Shown: piece after piece, positions 35,421 through 46,586 of the stretch
Layout: every line of letters starts with the position of its first letter
Position numbering within the stretch: the first letter of the stretch is position 1
Source of the DNA: Phallus indusiatus
Taxonomy: Eukaryota; Basidiomycota; Agaricomycetes; Phallales; Phallaceae
DNA length: 64,000 bases
Assembly (NCBI GenBank): GCA_027605045.1
Contig: JAQFWX010000169.1
Location: 1-64,000, forward strand
Direction of reading: 5' to 3'
Program-made: the position numbers and the translations under genes
The notes under the pieces: generated by a model
Told to the model about the DNA's origin: nothing
Seen by the model: the letters and a program-made list of their open reading frames with translations, nothing else
The model's database searches: none

Positions 35421-35727
35421 CTTCAACAGAGGTTCTGGATGGATAGATGAAGTTATAATTTCCAATACTTGGTACGCATGTTTCAGAATGACCTCGCGTG
35501 TAGGGTATCTCTTTCGCGGAAATGGGATCGTTGATGTACATTTTTGGATAGATTTTCAATAGATTATGTACAAAAAAATTTTTTTGAGTCTGTGCGGGTT
35601 TGCATATGAGGCTATTGTATCAAAGCATTGGCGTTTCTTAGTATCAGTCAATGAGTCGATGTGGTTTTGATCTATACATCAGTTCAGCACTAAAAAAAAC
35701 TATCGACGTCATAATCCAATGAATCAG
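35421..35727. other. Spacer between convergent SGNH copy 1 and kinase-like copy 1
   Basis: About 300 bases of AT-rich 3' flank between convergent gene ends. No feature is visible. Confidence 0.6.
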
Positions 35728-36715
35728 TCATTCCCAAGGTTCCATAATACAACCATCGACTAAATTATTGAACAGCCTCCTCAACCATGCCTCGTTTGAA
35801 TTACCTATGAACTCCAGAGTGCCATCCAGTTTCCGAGCCAATTCCCAATCCACTAATCTCCAGTTGTGTACATAACCATGAAGAGGACATACGACTCCCG
35901 AAGTGTCGTTTTCATGTACCGATAAAATGTTAGAGTATCTTATGTCCGCCGATTCTATACCAAAATGGGCCAAATCATTGAAAAGCTCGGAAATTTCCTT
36001 CCTTGAAAAAATTGAGATATAGAACCACATCGGATTTAAGACCGAATTGTTACCTGATAGAATCAATGGGTTTCCCTATCGGCATGTGAGACCCGAGCCT
36101 TTCCAGAAGAAGTATTGAGAGGAGTCGCCCTTGACCGGGGACATCCTTCTCATAGTCCTTACGCTCGGTCTCATGCCTGCCAGTATCGTCTTCTCGATCG
36201 TCATATTTATGGACTGCAGCCACACTATGACCGTCGTTTAACCGCGACTGAAAAAAACCATAGCATCGAGGGACTACAGCGCCTTGCAACTGTTCTAGTT
36301 CTTCGTAAAACCACGCTTCTTGTGCCATATTCACCGACCTCCCAGGGCGAGACATTTTGACAACTAAAGGTGGCAATTCGACATTACTTGGGTTGAGCAC
36401 ATTTACGGCATAGACTGAGCCAACTCTGCCCGATCCTAATTTTTCTCCTAAAGAGAGTTCGAGGTGTATATCGCCGGGAGGCGGTAACATGGATTTCGGA
36501 CGGACAGGAAGACCACCCGGTCGTGTGAATCGCTCAAACCCAACTATGACTTGTTTCCCAGGCTTAACATTTCCCCTGGGAAGTGTTTGATTGGAAATGT
36601 ATCATTCATAGAGACGAGGTCACGGATGGAAACGCAAGAAAAGGCGTTGTTGGGCTACGATCGTTCAACAAACTCAAAGGAAAGGCTTAACAGTGCTTAC
36701 CACAAAATTCTTCAT
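35728..36715 (-). pseudogene. Kinase-like protein, tandem copy 1, frameshifted N-terminus
   Basis: Paralogue of the intact copy at 37.3-38.3 kb. An ATG exon (MKNFV, ATG at 36713-36715) and intron lead to a frame reading NAFSCVSIRDLVS, which runs into a stop. Aligned with copies 2 and 3, one base is missing near 36590-36598. Downstream the correct frame resumes: RPGGLPVRPKSMLPPPGD, the glycine-rich loop GEKLGSGRVGSVYAV, LVVKMSRPGRS (lysine), EAWFYEELEQLQGAVVPRCY (helix C glutamate), and SILLLERLGSHMPIGK. After an intron come LAHFGIESADIRYSNILS (catalytic-loop equivalent) and NWRLVDWELARK (DFG equivalent DWE). The kinase-like core is open, so a shorter protein starting at MLPPPGD could still be made. 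I call it a probable pseudogene. Confidence 0.65.
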
Positions 36716-37280
36716 TATCAGGTCATCCACTGATAGCCTTCTGGTTGTACTGCGTGGACGTTAGCATGAGAAGGTCAAAAATAGAGGAACAGAACACATA
36801 GGCGACTTAGCTCAGACTCGTGTCGTCACGCATTGTCACGGCCTCGTTTCAAGCTCGGGAATGTGAAGTTTGACCAGATTTGTTTTCTCATCGCCCTCCT
36901 TCTTAAAAATCAAATCCGGTATTCTCACGAATAAACAAGACCTACAGCGCTTGGGTTCAGCAAGCACTTGGGACATAACTCAGACGGTCAGACTTCAGGT
37001 TAGAGTTCAGACTCCCAACCTAAATCCAGACGTACTTTAAATCTTTGATAAGTCTTTTTATGATCGAGTTTGGTTCTCTCCGTCTTTTCCGGCTCTGTGC
37101 TTCTTATCCTGGTATTTACGATAATTTGGTGGCATACTCGTTATTTGCCCCGAGAAGCTAGATCCGAATCCCCATTCTAACAAACCTCCTCTGATCCACT
37201 GAATGTCATTTTATTTATATATCATCTCAGCATGAACGATCAACCAAACCAATCATTACATTTATTCCAATGAGTCATTC
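36716..37280. other. Spacer between kinase-like copies 1 and 2
   Basis: Upstream region of copy 1 and 3' flank of copy 2. No open frame with motifs. Confidence 0.6.
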
Positions 37281-38310
37281 TCAGGCTGAAGGTTCTATAA
37301 CATGACTACCGACTAAATTATCAAACAATATTTTCAACCATGCCTTGTATCCAAAACTGATGAATACCAAGGTACCGTCTTGCTTCCGAGCCAACTCCCA
37401 ATCCACTAATCGCCAGTTGTGCACATAACCGTGAAACGGACAAACCACTCCCCAAGTGTCACCTTCGTATGCCGATAAAATGTTAGGGTATCTTATGTCC
37501 GCCGATTCTATACCGAAATGTGCCAAGTCGTCGAAAAGCTCAGTAACTTCCTTTCTGAGAAAACAAATCACAAAGTTGGTATGTATATCTGAGCTAGGAC
37601 AAGGTAATCTTACCTGATTGAGTCAATGGGTTGCCCTATCGGCATGTGAGACCCGAGCCTTTCTAGAAGAAGTATTGAGAGGACCCGCCCTTGCCCAGGA
37701 ATCTCCTTCTCATAATCATTGTGCTCAGTCTCATGGTTGCCAGTATCCTCTTCGTCGTCGTCGTCGTCATAATTGTGAACTGTAGCTACATTATGACCGT
37801 CAATTAATCGTGTCTGATATAAGCCGTAGCATCGAGGGACCACGGCGCCTTGCAACTGTTCAAGTTCTTCGTAAAACCATGCTTCTTGTGCCATATTTAC
37901 TGACCTACCAGGGCGAGATATCTTGACAGCTAGCGGCGGTAGTTGGATATTACGTGGACTGAGTACATTTACGGCATAGACTGAGCCTACTCTTCCCCAC
38001 CCTAGTTTTTCGCCTAGCGAGATTTGAAGGTGTGTTTCTCCCGGAGGTGGCAGCATGGATTTCGGACGAACAGGAAGACCACCCGGTCGTCGAAGGTCTT
38101 CGAATCCAACTATAAATATCTTTCCAGGTTTGACAATTCCCCTGTGAAATGTTTGACTGCAAACGATTTTATCGTTAGAGAGGAGATCGCGGATGGTAAC
38201 GCAGGCAAAGGCGTTGAGAGGCTATGTATGACTGTTCGGCTTAAAGCTCAAGTATCATGGCTTTTGGGATCACCCACCGCAAAATTCTCCGAATCTTTCG
38301 CTGCTGACAT
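37281..38310 (-). CDS. Kinase-like protein, tandem copy 2 (intact)
   Basis: Compact protein-kinase-fold protein of about 300 residues. The start MSAAKDSENFA (ATG at 38308-38310) joins across an intron of about 56 nt, phase 0, to PLNAFACVTIRDLLSND and RGIVKPGKIFIVGFE. The kinase N-lobe follows: GEKLGWGRVGSVYAV (glycine-rich loop), LAVKISRPGRS (ATP-contacting Lys), WFYEELEQLQGAVVPRCYG (Glu), and an acidic linker with DDDDDEED. The hinge is LSILLLERLGSHM. The second exon gives ELFDDLAHFGIESADIRYPN (HRD region with the His replaced, Asp kept) and WRLVDWELARKQD (DFG replaced by DWE), ending about 30 residues later. There is no APE motif, activation segment or C-lobe beyond this, so it is much shorter than a normal kinase (about 260 catalytic residues). 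Activity is doubtful; a pseudokinase or small-molecule kinase is possible. Confidence 0.75.
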
Positions 38311-38476
38311 TGTAGTTGCACTGGGTGCATGAGAAGGTTTATTTTATACTAGGCACGTGTTGTCACTACTTCTGTGTATTTAATTTGATCCGGGGACGCG
38401 AAGCTTGCCCGAACATGCCTAACTTGATTTACGTATCACTTCAGCGTGAACTACTGACTGAACGAGTTACAAAAAA

Positions 38477-40396
38477 TCATTCCCAAGGTTCTATGATATT
38501 TCCATCAAACAAATTAATAAATAGCCTTCGCAACCACGAATTAGCACATCTATTGATGAAATCCAGAGTACCGTCCTGCTTCCGAGCTAATTCCCAATCT
38601 ACTAATCTCCAGTTGTGCACATAACCATGGAATGGGCATATAACTCCTGAAAAATCATTATCATATACCGATAAAATGTTAGAGTATCTTATGTCCAACG
38701 ATTCTATACCAAGGTGTGCCAAATCATCGAAGAGCTCGGCAATTTCCTTTCTGCAAAGTCGACACCCAAATTAGTATGCACACTAGAACCAAAATCAAAT
38801 AAATTCACTTGATTGAATCGACGCGTTTCCCTATCGGCATGTGAGACCCGAGCCTTTCTAAAAGAAGTATTGAGAGGAGTCGCCCTTGACCGGGGACATC
38901 CTTCTCATATTCCTTACGTTCTGTCTCATGTCTGCTAGCACCTTCTTCTGCTTCGTCGTAGTTGTGGATTGATGATACACTACATCCATCATCTAACCGC
39001 GCCTGAAAAAAACCATAACATCGAGGGACTACGGCGCCTTGCAATTGTTCGAGTTCTTCATAGAACCATGCTTCTTGTGCCATATTAACTGACCTACCAG
39101 GGCGAGATATCTTGACAGCTAACGGCGGTAGTTGGATATTACATGGATTGAGCACATTCACGGCATAGACTGAGCCTACTCTTCCCCACCCTAGTTTTTC
39201 GCCTAGCGAGACTTGAAGGTGTGTTTCTCCCGGAGGTGGCAGCATGGATTTCGGACGAACAGGAAGGCCGCCTGGCCGCGTAAGTCGCTCGCATCTAACT
39301 ATGACAGGGACAGCCGGCAGCACGGCGCATTCCTAAGCTCGTGTCACAGATGCTAACAACTATTTCCGACCCCCAAGTTGTAGAACCATTTCAAAGACAT
39401 TTTACTCCTTTCCACAGTATCATCGTGCAATCGGTTTAGTCTTTTTATCTTGTTTCTTCCGGTGAATGACCAGAAAATTTATCGAAACTAAACCGTCTCA
39501 AAATGGAAAACTGTTTAGAGAATGAAGTCTAGATAACATCACGTACACACAAGCGGTAGAACGGCAACTTTGCAAATCAATGCACGCGGCATTCAGCGAA
39601 CGGCTTTGAGAATTATGGGCTGTAAGTGCCAATGCTGGTATTATAGAGTTGCAATCTTGTAGCGGAGTTCTTCGAATTGCCACACGGTTTAAAATCAATT
39701 TTTTTTCTTTAAACTGCTCTATGTTGACAACTGCAGAAATTGCCACGCGAACACCATTGAACAACATGTATTTTACAGATACTAATTTTTCGAAACCACC
39801 ATTAGAAAGACCAAGATGCGTAGCCAGGTTACCAGTCAAAAAAATCGGCATTTGAGGAATCAAAGGCAATCTTCGCGTAGAGAACGAAGAGGAGGAGGAA
39901 ATTTGAGTAGCATGTGAACGGAAATTAGATTTTTGAGAGTTAAACTTTGGAGATTAATACAAAGAACTTATAGAACTTACACGGTTCAACGTAGATTCAA
40001 GACAGTTAAACTTAGAATTTCGGCAGTAGACAGTTACCCCCGTCGACCGAGCCTCGGATAACAGCACCGAGGCCACGGAAAGACCCGAAACACGAAACAA
40101 CGCTGAGAGAGCTGACACACTTAGCTGAGCTGATAGATCACGTGAATTTCCTTTTTAGTTTACACATTTTTTCGTATAGGTCCAAAGCTACTCGCTTAGG
40201 AAATGAATATTTCCCCAGGTTTGACAACCCCCCTATCGAATGTCTGATTGAGAACCGTATCATTGAGATTAGAAACGAGATCGCGTATAGTGACACAGGA
40301 AAAGGCATTCAAAGGCTATCATATCCATAGTTCATCAATTATTAGTCCATAGCTTAGTTCAAAATCAGAACTTACGGCGAATGTCTTCAAGTTCAT
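38477..40396 (-). pseudogene. Kinase-like protein, tandem copy 3, split by an insertion
   Basis: The 5' part lies at about 40207-40396: start MNLKTFA (ATG at 40394-40396), an intron, then NAFSCVTIRDLVSN and DRGVVKPGEIF, in the same phase as copy 2. Coding homology stops at 40207 and resumes at 39304 with the codons for VIVRCERLTRPGGLPVRP. The kinase-like core follows (GEKLGWGRVGSVYAV, LAVKISRPGRS, LGIESLDIRYSNILS, WRLVDWELARKQD) to the stop at 38477. The inserted 0.9 kb contains stops in all relevant frames and lacks splice sites at its borders. Internal re-initiation at MLPPPGE (about 39243) would give an N-terminally shortened protein. Joined across the insert, the junction has exactly the length seen in copies 1 and 2, so the gene was whole before the insertion. 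Confidence 0.75.
39305..40206. mobile_element. Insertion of about 0.9 kb with 4-bp target duplication, type unknown
   Basis: This segment interrupts kinase-like copy 3. The tetranucleotide ATGA flanks it (39301-39304 and 40203-40206). Removing the segment plus one ATGA restores a junction collinear, without gap, with the same region of copies 1 and 2. The insert begins CAGGGACAGCCGG and ends CTCGCTTAGGAA. I see no terminal inverted repeat, no TG...CA ends and no transposase-like frame. A non-autonomous element (MITE, SINE-like or other) is therefore more likely than a solo LTR. No second copy was noticed in the window. Confidence 0.6.
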
Positions 40397-41195
40397 GGTG
40401 CCAGTGGTCTTTTTTTTCAAAACAAATTCGTGCAAAGTAGCACGCGTTCGGGCGCCCGCTCTGTCCCCGGACCTGCACCTCGCTTAAACTTGAGTAATTT
40501 TGCCTGTACACCGTTTTACTTCTCTATCTGCTCATCTCATGAATATGTCTACAAAAACTCGAAACTCTCCGCTTCAGTTATGGACGAGAGCACCTTCTCA
40601 ATTAAAGCGTGTAGCGAACCATATATGTATTTGCGACGGCATATTCTGTTGATAGTACTTTATATTGATGTTCTTGACTCTCACTTTTTTATAAAAAAAA
40701 CATTGCCAACTAACCACCCTCAAGGCGGACCATCACGTCCAGCCATACTAGGGCTAAACTGTTCGTGTCAATTGAAAAAGTAAAATAGAAGGACGTATCC
40801 GTACCACAGCGACCTTAGCTCCACCTCAACTCTACCGTTAGAAGTGCGACATCAAAGACATTACATATATTTCCTGTCTCTTTGGACTTAATAATCATGA
40901 CGTTATAAGTGAAAGTAATTGTTTTCGTATGAGTATAGTTACACCAAACTCGGCAATGTCTTTCGTTTAAGCTCCGACTGAAGCAACGGCATGCCGAGCT
41001 CAGTGTCGTCCCTGCTGGGCATCACCGCAAATGTTCCTGACGCAACCATTGAATAGCTCTGGTGAATTCTGATCACTTCTCATTTGGCAATTGGCTCAGA
41101 TACCCTGGTTGAGGCGTCTTTTTGGACACCTGTTTTAAAAACACTTATAAAAGGTACTAAGGAAAAGATTGACCGCTGTCAAGTTGATAACGGAA
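40397..41195. other. Intergenic, shared upstream region
   Basis: About 0.8 kb between the divergent starts of kinase-like copy 3 and SGNH copy 2. A 117-codon plus frame at 40430-40783 has no motif, and no gene is supported. Confidence 0.55.
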
Positions 41196-43418
41196 ATGTT
41201 GCGTCTTCGTTTTGGCGGGGCCCACCTCGCAATCGCTCTTTTCATGCTCAACGCTATAGCTCTGTATTATCTCTACTCATATAATTCCAATCAAGACCAT
41301 TTCTGGTTCTCGAAAAAGGGCGCAGAAGTGCAGCAACGACAACCCAGAATCGACCAAGCTCACATTGCGGTGTCCCAGGTTGAGGCTCATCATAATCATG
41401 ATCAGTCAGAAGTGCCTCAACCCAACCCAATAACGACCGTATTCATAACACCAAAACCAAAAACGACAACCTTGACTAAATCGGCCACCGCGACTGTCAC
41501 ATCCGTCTCGCAAAAGACGGTTACCCTCACTCAAACGCAAACTCAAACAGTTGAGACCTCCGCAAAGCCAACTTCTTCCGTACCAAAGGAGAGCTTGAAA
41601 TTTTGTCAAGTCTGTGGGCCTCATGACGTTTACTGCCAGCAGTATGGGTACGTTGTACGGTTCACTGTAGTCAGCAATCAGAGTATAATTGTCATCATAG
41701 AGAACATAATTTGGCAAGATCGCGTGTATATGAAGGTTCAAACTCTCGCTTTCGTCGCGTATTACGGAAGGCTTTATCCGGTAAAGCCATCAAAATAGGC
41801 GTGTTAGGAGGATCAGTCACTAAAGGACATGGCCTAACAAATCATGCTCACAATTGGACGGCCAAGCTTCTCAATCAGCTGAGCAAGCTACTTCCTATGA
41901 CACAAATTGAACTGGTCAATGGAGCTGTTCCTGCCACTGGATCAGACTATTACAGCATGTGTTTCGGAGAACACATACCCGAGGACGTAGATATCGTTAT
42001 AATTGAACTAGCCGTTAATGACCAAAGGTGGAATATCGTATTATCATTCAAATTTTGACCCGCTCATACCCGCTCAGGATTGAATCAAACGCCATAGCAT
42101 ACGAATGGTTACTTCGCGGCTTACTCGATCTTCCCAACCGACCAGCCGTTCTTAATATTCAGGTTTATCTCACTGATTTATGTCATCTGTGGCATTTTTG
42201 TTAAATAAATATCTCAGGTCATGGCTCTGGCTTTCGACACGATTACATTCGGAGGCGATCTTCATAGCCGTACGTTTAAAACTGAAAATTATTGCAACGT
42301 TTTGACATTTATACTTCAAATATAGCTATTGCTGAATTCTATGGTTCGTCGTCCTCCCCAATAACAGGTCGCTCATTTCTTCAATATATTTACACTTTCA
42401 GATACCCCGGTCATAAGCCTCCGTGACATGGTTCTCCCCCAGATCTTCAAAAATGTATCGCTTGAAGAACACTATTTCCACATCAACCAGAATAATCTCG
42501 TCGATTTTCGCCATGTAAGATCATAGGTACATTTTTATCACGAGGCTTCGTTCTTATTTGGATTTCTGTATTAGATCAGCGTCCATGGACACACGATAAC
42601 GGCAGACCTCTTAACCGCTTATACCCAGCGTCAATTATGTGCTATAGAAGAAGAAAGGGTCCGTCCTAATAAATTCAGAAGTGAAGATGGGAAACTCCCC
42701 AATCCGGATGAATTAGAAGATATGCCGCGTGTAGGTCTTGCCTTTCCAGTTAATTTTCATGGACTTAGCGTAAATTTGATTCTAGCTGCGTCTATTTGAC
42801 GAATATAATCGAACTAAAGTAATAGGAAAAATCAAACCTTCATGTCAATCCGTTCGCACGGATAAACACCCATTGGTGCCAATTGATTCCAAAGGCTGGT
42901 ACGTCGACAAGTGAAAAGAGGAAGCAACTACGTTAACATCGTTTCAGGAAACATTGGACGTACGAAGGGAACACGGAAAAACCATACTTTATGGCCGAAC
43001 AAGTAGGCGATTATGCCAAGTTTGAAGTTGAAGTCGGCGTGATGGGACGAGTGAGAATTACTTATTTACGTAGCAAGACTTTTGGGTTGGGTGATGTTTG
43101 GTGTTGGATAAACGATGATACATTACATGGGGTTAAAGTTACATCTTGGTGGGAATATGATCAACTGTACGTTCTTCCTTTCTTTTCGGCGCGTGGGTCT
43201 GACGCTAATATTCATTCTCGAAGGAATCTCGCTCGGTAACTCTTCGAATACCTCAGACTCTGAAATATGCGTATACTGATGTCCTTTGCTTTAGTGTCAT
43301 AACAATCGCAGAAAATGTCCCACCTGGGAAGCACTTCCTTACTTGCGAAATATTACCCGAGACCTCGGACCCTGATGGGGGTCACCAATTTCGACTTATA
43401 GCTGTAGATGCTGCCTAA
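41196..43418 (+). CDS. Type II membrane SGNH hydrolase, copy 2
   Basis: The start is set at MLRLRFGGAHLAIALFMLN because copy 3 begins MLRFRQFRGLHLAIALFLFN. A single membrane helix leads into a Thr-rich stalk (TVFITPKPKTTTLTKS, TLTQTQTQTVE) and the cysteine motif FCQVCGPHDVYCQQYG. SGNH blocks: IGVLGGSVTKGHG, NGAVPATGSDYYSMCF, IIELAVNDQR, and VDFRH (D-x-x-H). Other conserved stretches are EWLLRGLLDLPNRPAVLNIQ, AFDTITFGGDLHS and HTITADLLTAYTQRQLCAI. The C-terminal module includes HWTYEGNTEKPYF, VEVGVMGRVRITYLRSK, VWCWINDD and FRLIAVDAA, with TAA at 43416-43418. All catalytic blocks are retained. It is closer to copy 3 than to copy 1 in the stalk and cysteine motif, suggesting a later duplication. 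It converges on copy 3. Likely a Golgi or cell-surface esterase; substrate unknown. Confidence 0.8.
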
Positions 43419-44270
43419 CACAAGAATCTTGTTACCACGCTTCTGTTTCGACGTATCACACATTCTTATGGTGTTTATTGAATCTCTAGGAGATCCCGAT
43501 ATATCTATATCATTGCTTGCCAGGCTTTCCGACTTGAGTTTACGCGCGCAACGCGAAGTACCAAACATGCGTAGAGCGCACCGGCATTTGTAAACTGGAT
43601 GCCATGCATTAATCAAGTCGGAGGTCAATATTTATACCTTAATTTTTTTTTTCTTTTTTGGGATTATTGATTTGATTTGGGTTGATTTATGTAGATGGGC
43701 ATTTAGCAAGGATATTTATATGTATGCTGCACTCAACTTTTTTTGCATGATGTATGTTCGTGATTTAATAAATCTTCTGATGTGTGATCATATAAGCATG
43801 ACTCGAAGGAATTAATGGTCTGGTTGACGTTGAAACCTGAGGAACACGTCGATGCGTCCCGTTTCGGACGTTACATAAATTGATCACGACCCTGGTAACT
43901 TCTGGAATCTCAGCTACTTATGTAGTCTTCGGGTTTGTATCACACATATGTACAGTCTATTGACGGTAGGTTAAGAATGTATCTACATTATGATTATACT
44001 AACAAGCTCGATACCCCATAACGATATGTACATCTACACGTAGTTTGCGCCATACTACATTCTTCTATCGGACCCAAAAAAATTAAAATTAACAAGTTAC
44101 AAGCCATTGACCTTAAGCCCGGGTCTACAACGGCGACGACATTGATGGTATGGTTGTTAAATATGGAATTAAAGATATAGCGTAAGAATCGGACAGCTTC
44201 AGTGGCAAGATGATCATCATTGAGTCTCGTGCCGCCTGAAGTTGTACGAACACGGGGCTTGAACCTTGTA
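43419..44270. other. Spacer between convergent SGNH copies 2 and 3
   Basis: About 0.85 kb of AT-rich sequence between two convergent stop codons. No motif-bearing frame, and no long inverted repeat was obvious beyond the genes themselves. Confidence 0.55.
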
Positions 44271-46586
44271 CTAAGCAGAATCCACGGCTATTAGTCGAAA
44301 TTCGTGCCCTCCATCCGGATCTGTTGTTTCCGGAATTATTTCGCATGTGAGGTTGTGGTTACCTGGTTTGACGTTTTCCGCGACTACTTCAACTCTGATA
44401 AATGATGTAAACATTGTACTGTTTTAGGTAAACAAGAGAGAAGAGGGGGATTACCTGGCAAGATTGCTTTATGAAGAGTGGAACGGTGTTTTAGCATGGG
44501 GACTCTTTTCATACAAAGTAAGGGAAAAAGACAACATACTATTGTTCATATTGCCACCATGACACAATTCTGGTCCCATGCTCTCGATCATTGTCGATCC
44601 AACAAAGCACATCGCCCAATCCGAAAACCTTACTACGCAAGTAGGTAATTCTTACTCGGCCCATCACACCTACTTGAACCTCGAATTTGACGTAGTCGCC
44701 TACTTTGTCCGCCCGAAGGTATGGTTTTTCCATATCGCCTTTGTATGTCCAAACCTCCCTAAAAACATAAAAAAAAAATCGCATCACGCGGATCGTTTGA
44801 ATTTTATCGTAAGATTCTTTGAACGTACCATCCTTTAGTTTCAATTGGGGCTAAATAGTGGTTTCTCGTACGAACGGAGCGGCATGAAGGTCGAATACTT
44901 CCTACTTCTTTAGTGCGACTATATTTGTCAAAAAGACGCAACTAGTAAGAAGTAAAACAAAATTGAGTCCGTATAATTTCAATAAAAAAAGAAGGAAACA
45001 TTACCCGAGGAATGTCTTCCATATCATCAAAATTGGGAAGTTTCCCATTATCGCTGACGAACGTATTAGGTCGGACCTTTTCCTCCTCTATAGCACACAG
45101 TTGACGCTGCGTATAGGCACTCAAGAGATCTGCCATTATTTTGTGGCCATGAACGCTGACCTATGACGCCAGTGATGAGTGAAGTCTTCTTAGGGAGGGT
45201 TTGCTCTCACATGTCGGAAATCAACTTTTCCGTCGTCGTACACATAGAAATAGTGCTCGTCGAGCGAAACGTCTTTTAGAATATGAGGAAGAAGCATGTT
45301 GCGCAGGTTTATTATAGGGGTATCTGTATCGATTATTATCAACGAACTAGGTTTCGCACTAAAACAATTAAAAAAAAATACCATAAAATTGTGCAATGGC
45401 TGAAAAGAGTACATATGAGAATTTGATCACACAAGACTAAAGCAAAACGTACGGGTATGTAAATCTCCTCCTAATGTAATAGCTTCAAAAGCCAAAGCCA
45501 TAATCTAGTGATGGTAAGACAGGAGACTTGACAAGGACAGGAGACAAACCTGAATATTTAGGATCGCGGGACGTTTGGGAAGGTTGAGTAAACCACGAAG
45601 TAGCCATTCGTATGCAATGGCATTAGGTTCAATTCTGAAAACAAGAATACGCGTAAGTGTAGTTTGAAAGATATATGTGCTTGTATGGTTGTACCTTTGA
45701 TCATTGATTGACAGTTCGATGATAACCAAATCTACGTCTTCAGGAATATGCACTTGGAAACACATGCTGAAATAATCTGTTCCCGTGGCAGGAACTGCAC
45801 CGTTCACCAGTTCTATTTCTGACATCGGAAGTAGCATCCGTAGCTGATCGAGAAGTTTGAAGGTCCAATTTTGATCTGGATTTGTTAAACCATGCCCCTT
45901 CGTGACTGATCCACCTAGCACGCCAACGAGGATTGGTTGACCAGCCAGCGCTTTTCGTAACACACGTCGAAAACGGGCGTTTGAACCTTCGTAGGTGCGC
46001 GCTTTAGCCAAGTTATGTTCACTGATTATGAAAAAAAGGACTAGGTCAGAATGCTTAGTTTCCATATGTGGAAAGAAAAAGGGACAAACCCGTATTGGTG
46101 ACAGTACACGTCGTGCGGCCCACATACTTTACAGAACCTCGGGCCGAGTGTTTCTTGGGGTGGTGGAGGTTTTGCGGCCACTTCGACAATTTGTGTTTGC
46201 AATTCAGTTACTGTGCTTATCTTCGGCGAAGTAGTGGTAACGGTCACTGTTGTTGATTTCATGACTGTTGCTATTTTCGGTTTCGGTGTCACGAAGACGG
46301 TAGAGATAGGCTCAGCGACCTGAATTCTCAACTGATCGTGCGTCGGGTTTTGAGACTGAGCATGAGTATGATTTTCACTATCTTGATGAAGCGCTTTTGT
46401 CGAATTGGTCTTTTGTAATTGGTTTACTTGAAGCTGCGACGACTCCTCGGGACCTTTTTTTGCGAGCGGCCAGAAATTGGTCGGGTCAAGATTTTCGAAG
46501 AAGTGAAGATAAGAAAAGACAATGGCGTTGAACAAAAAAAGTGCAATTGCCAGATGCAGCCCGCGAAACTGACGAAAACGCAACAT
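44271..46586 (-). CDS. Type II membrane SGNH hydrolase, copy 3 (inverted)
   Basis: Minus-strand paralogue of copies 1 and 2. The start MLRFRQFRGLHLAIALF at 46586 is followed by the membrane helix and a Thr/Val-rich stalk (TVFVTPKPKIATVMKS), then FCKVCGPHDVYCHQYG. SGNH blocks: VGVLGGSVTKGHG, NGAVPATGTDYFSMCF (the Ser after ATG is Thr here), IIELSINDQR, and VDFRH in the exon near 45.2 kb. Next come HKIMADLLSAYTQRQLCAIE and DDMEDIPR, then the C-terminal module (VWTYKGDMEKPYL, VQVGVMGRVRITYLRSK, VLCWIDNDREHG, FRLIAVDSA) ending with TAG at 44271-44273. Exon boundaries match those of copy 2. All catalytic residues are present. Inverted orientation relative to copy 2 with shared sequence makes this pair prone to inversion or gene conversion, though that is inference. 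Confidence 0.8.

Noticed and set aside
39305..40206. Insertion read as a solo LTR
   Set aside because: The ends are CAGGG...GGAA rather than TG...CA, and the flanking duplication is 4 bp with no usual LTR features.
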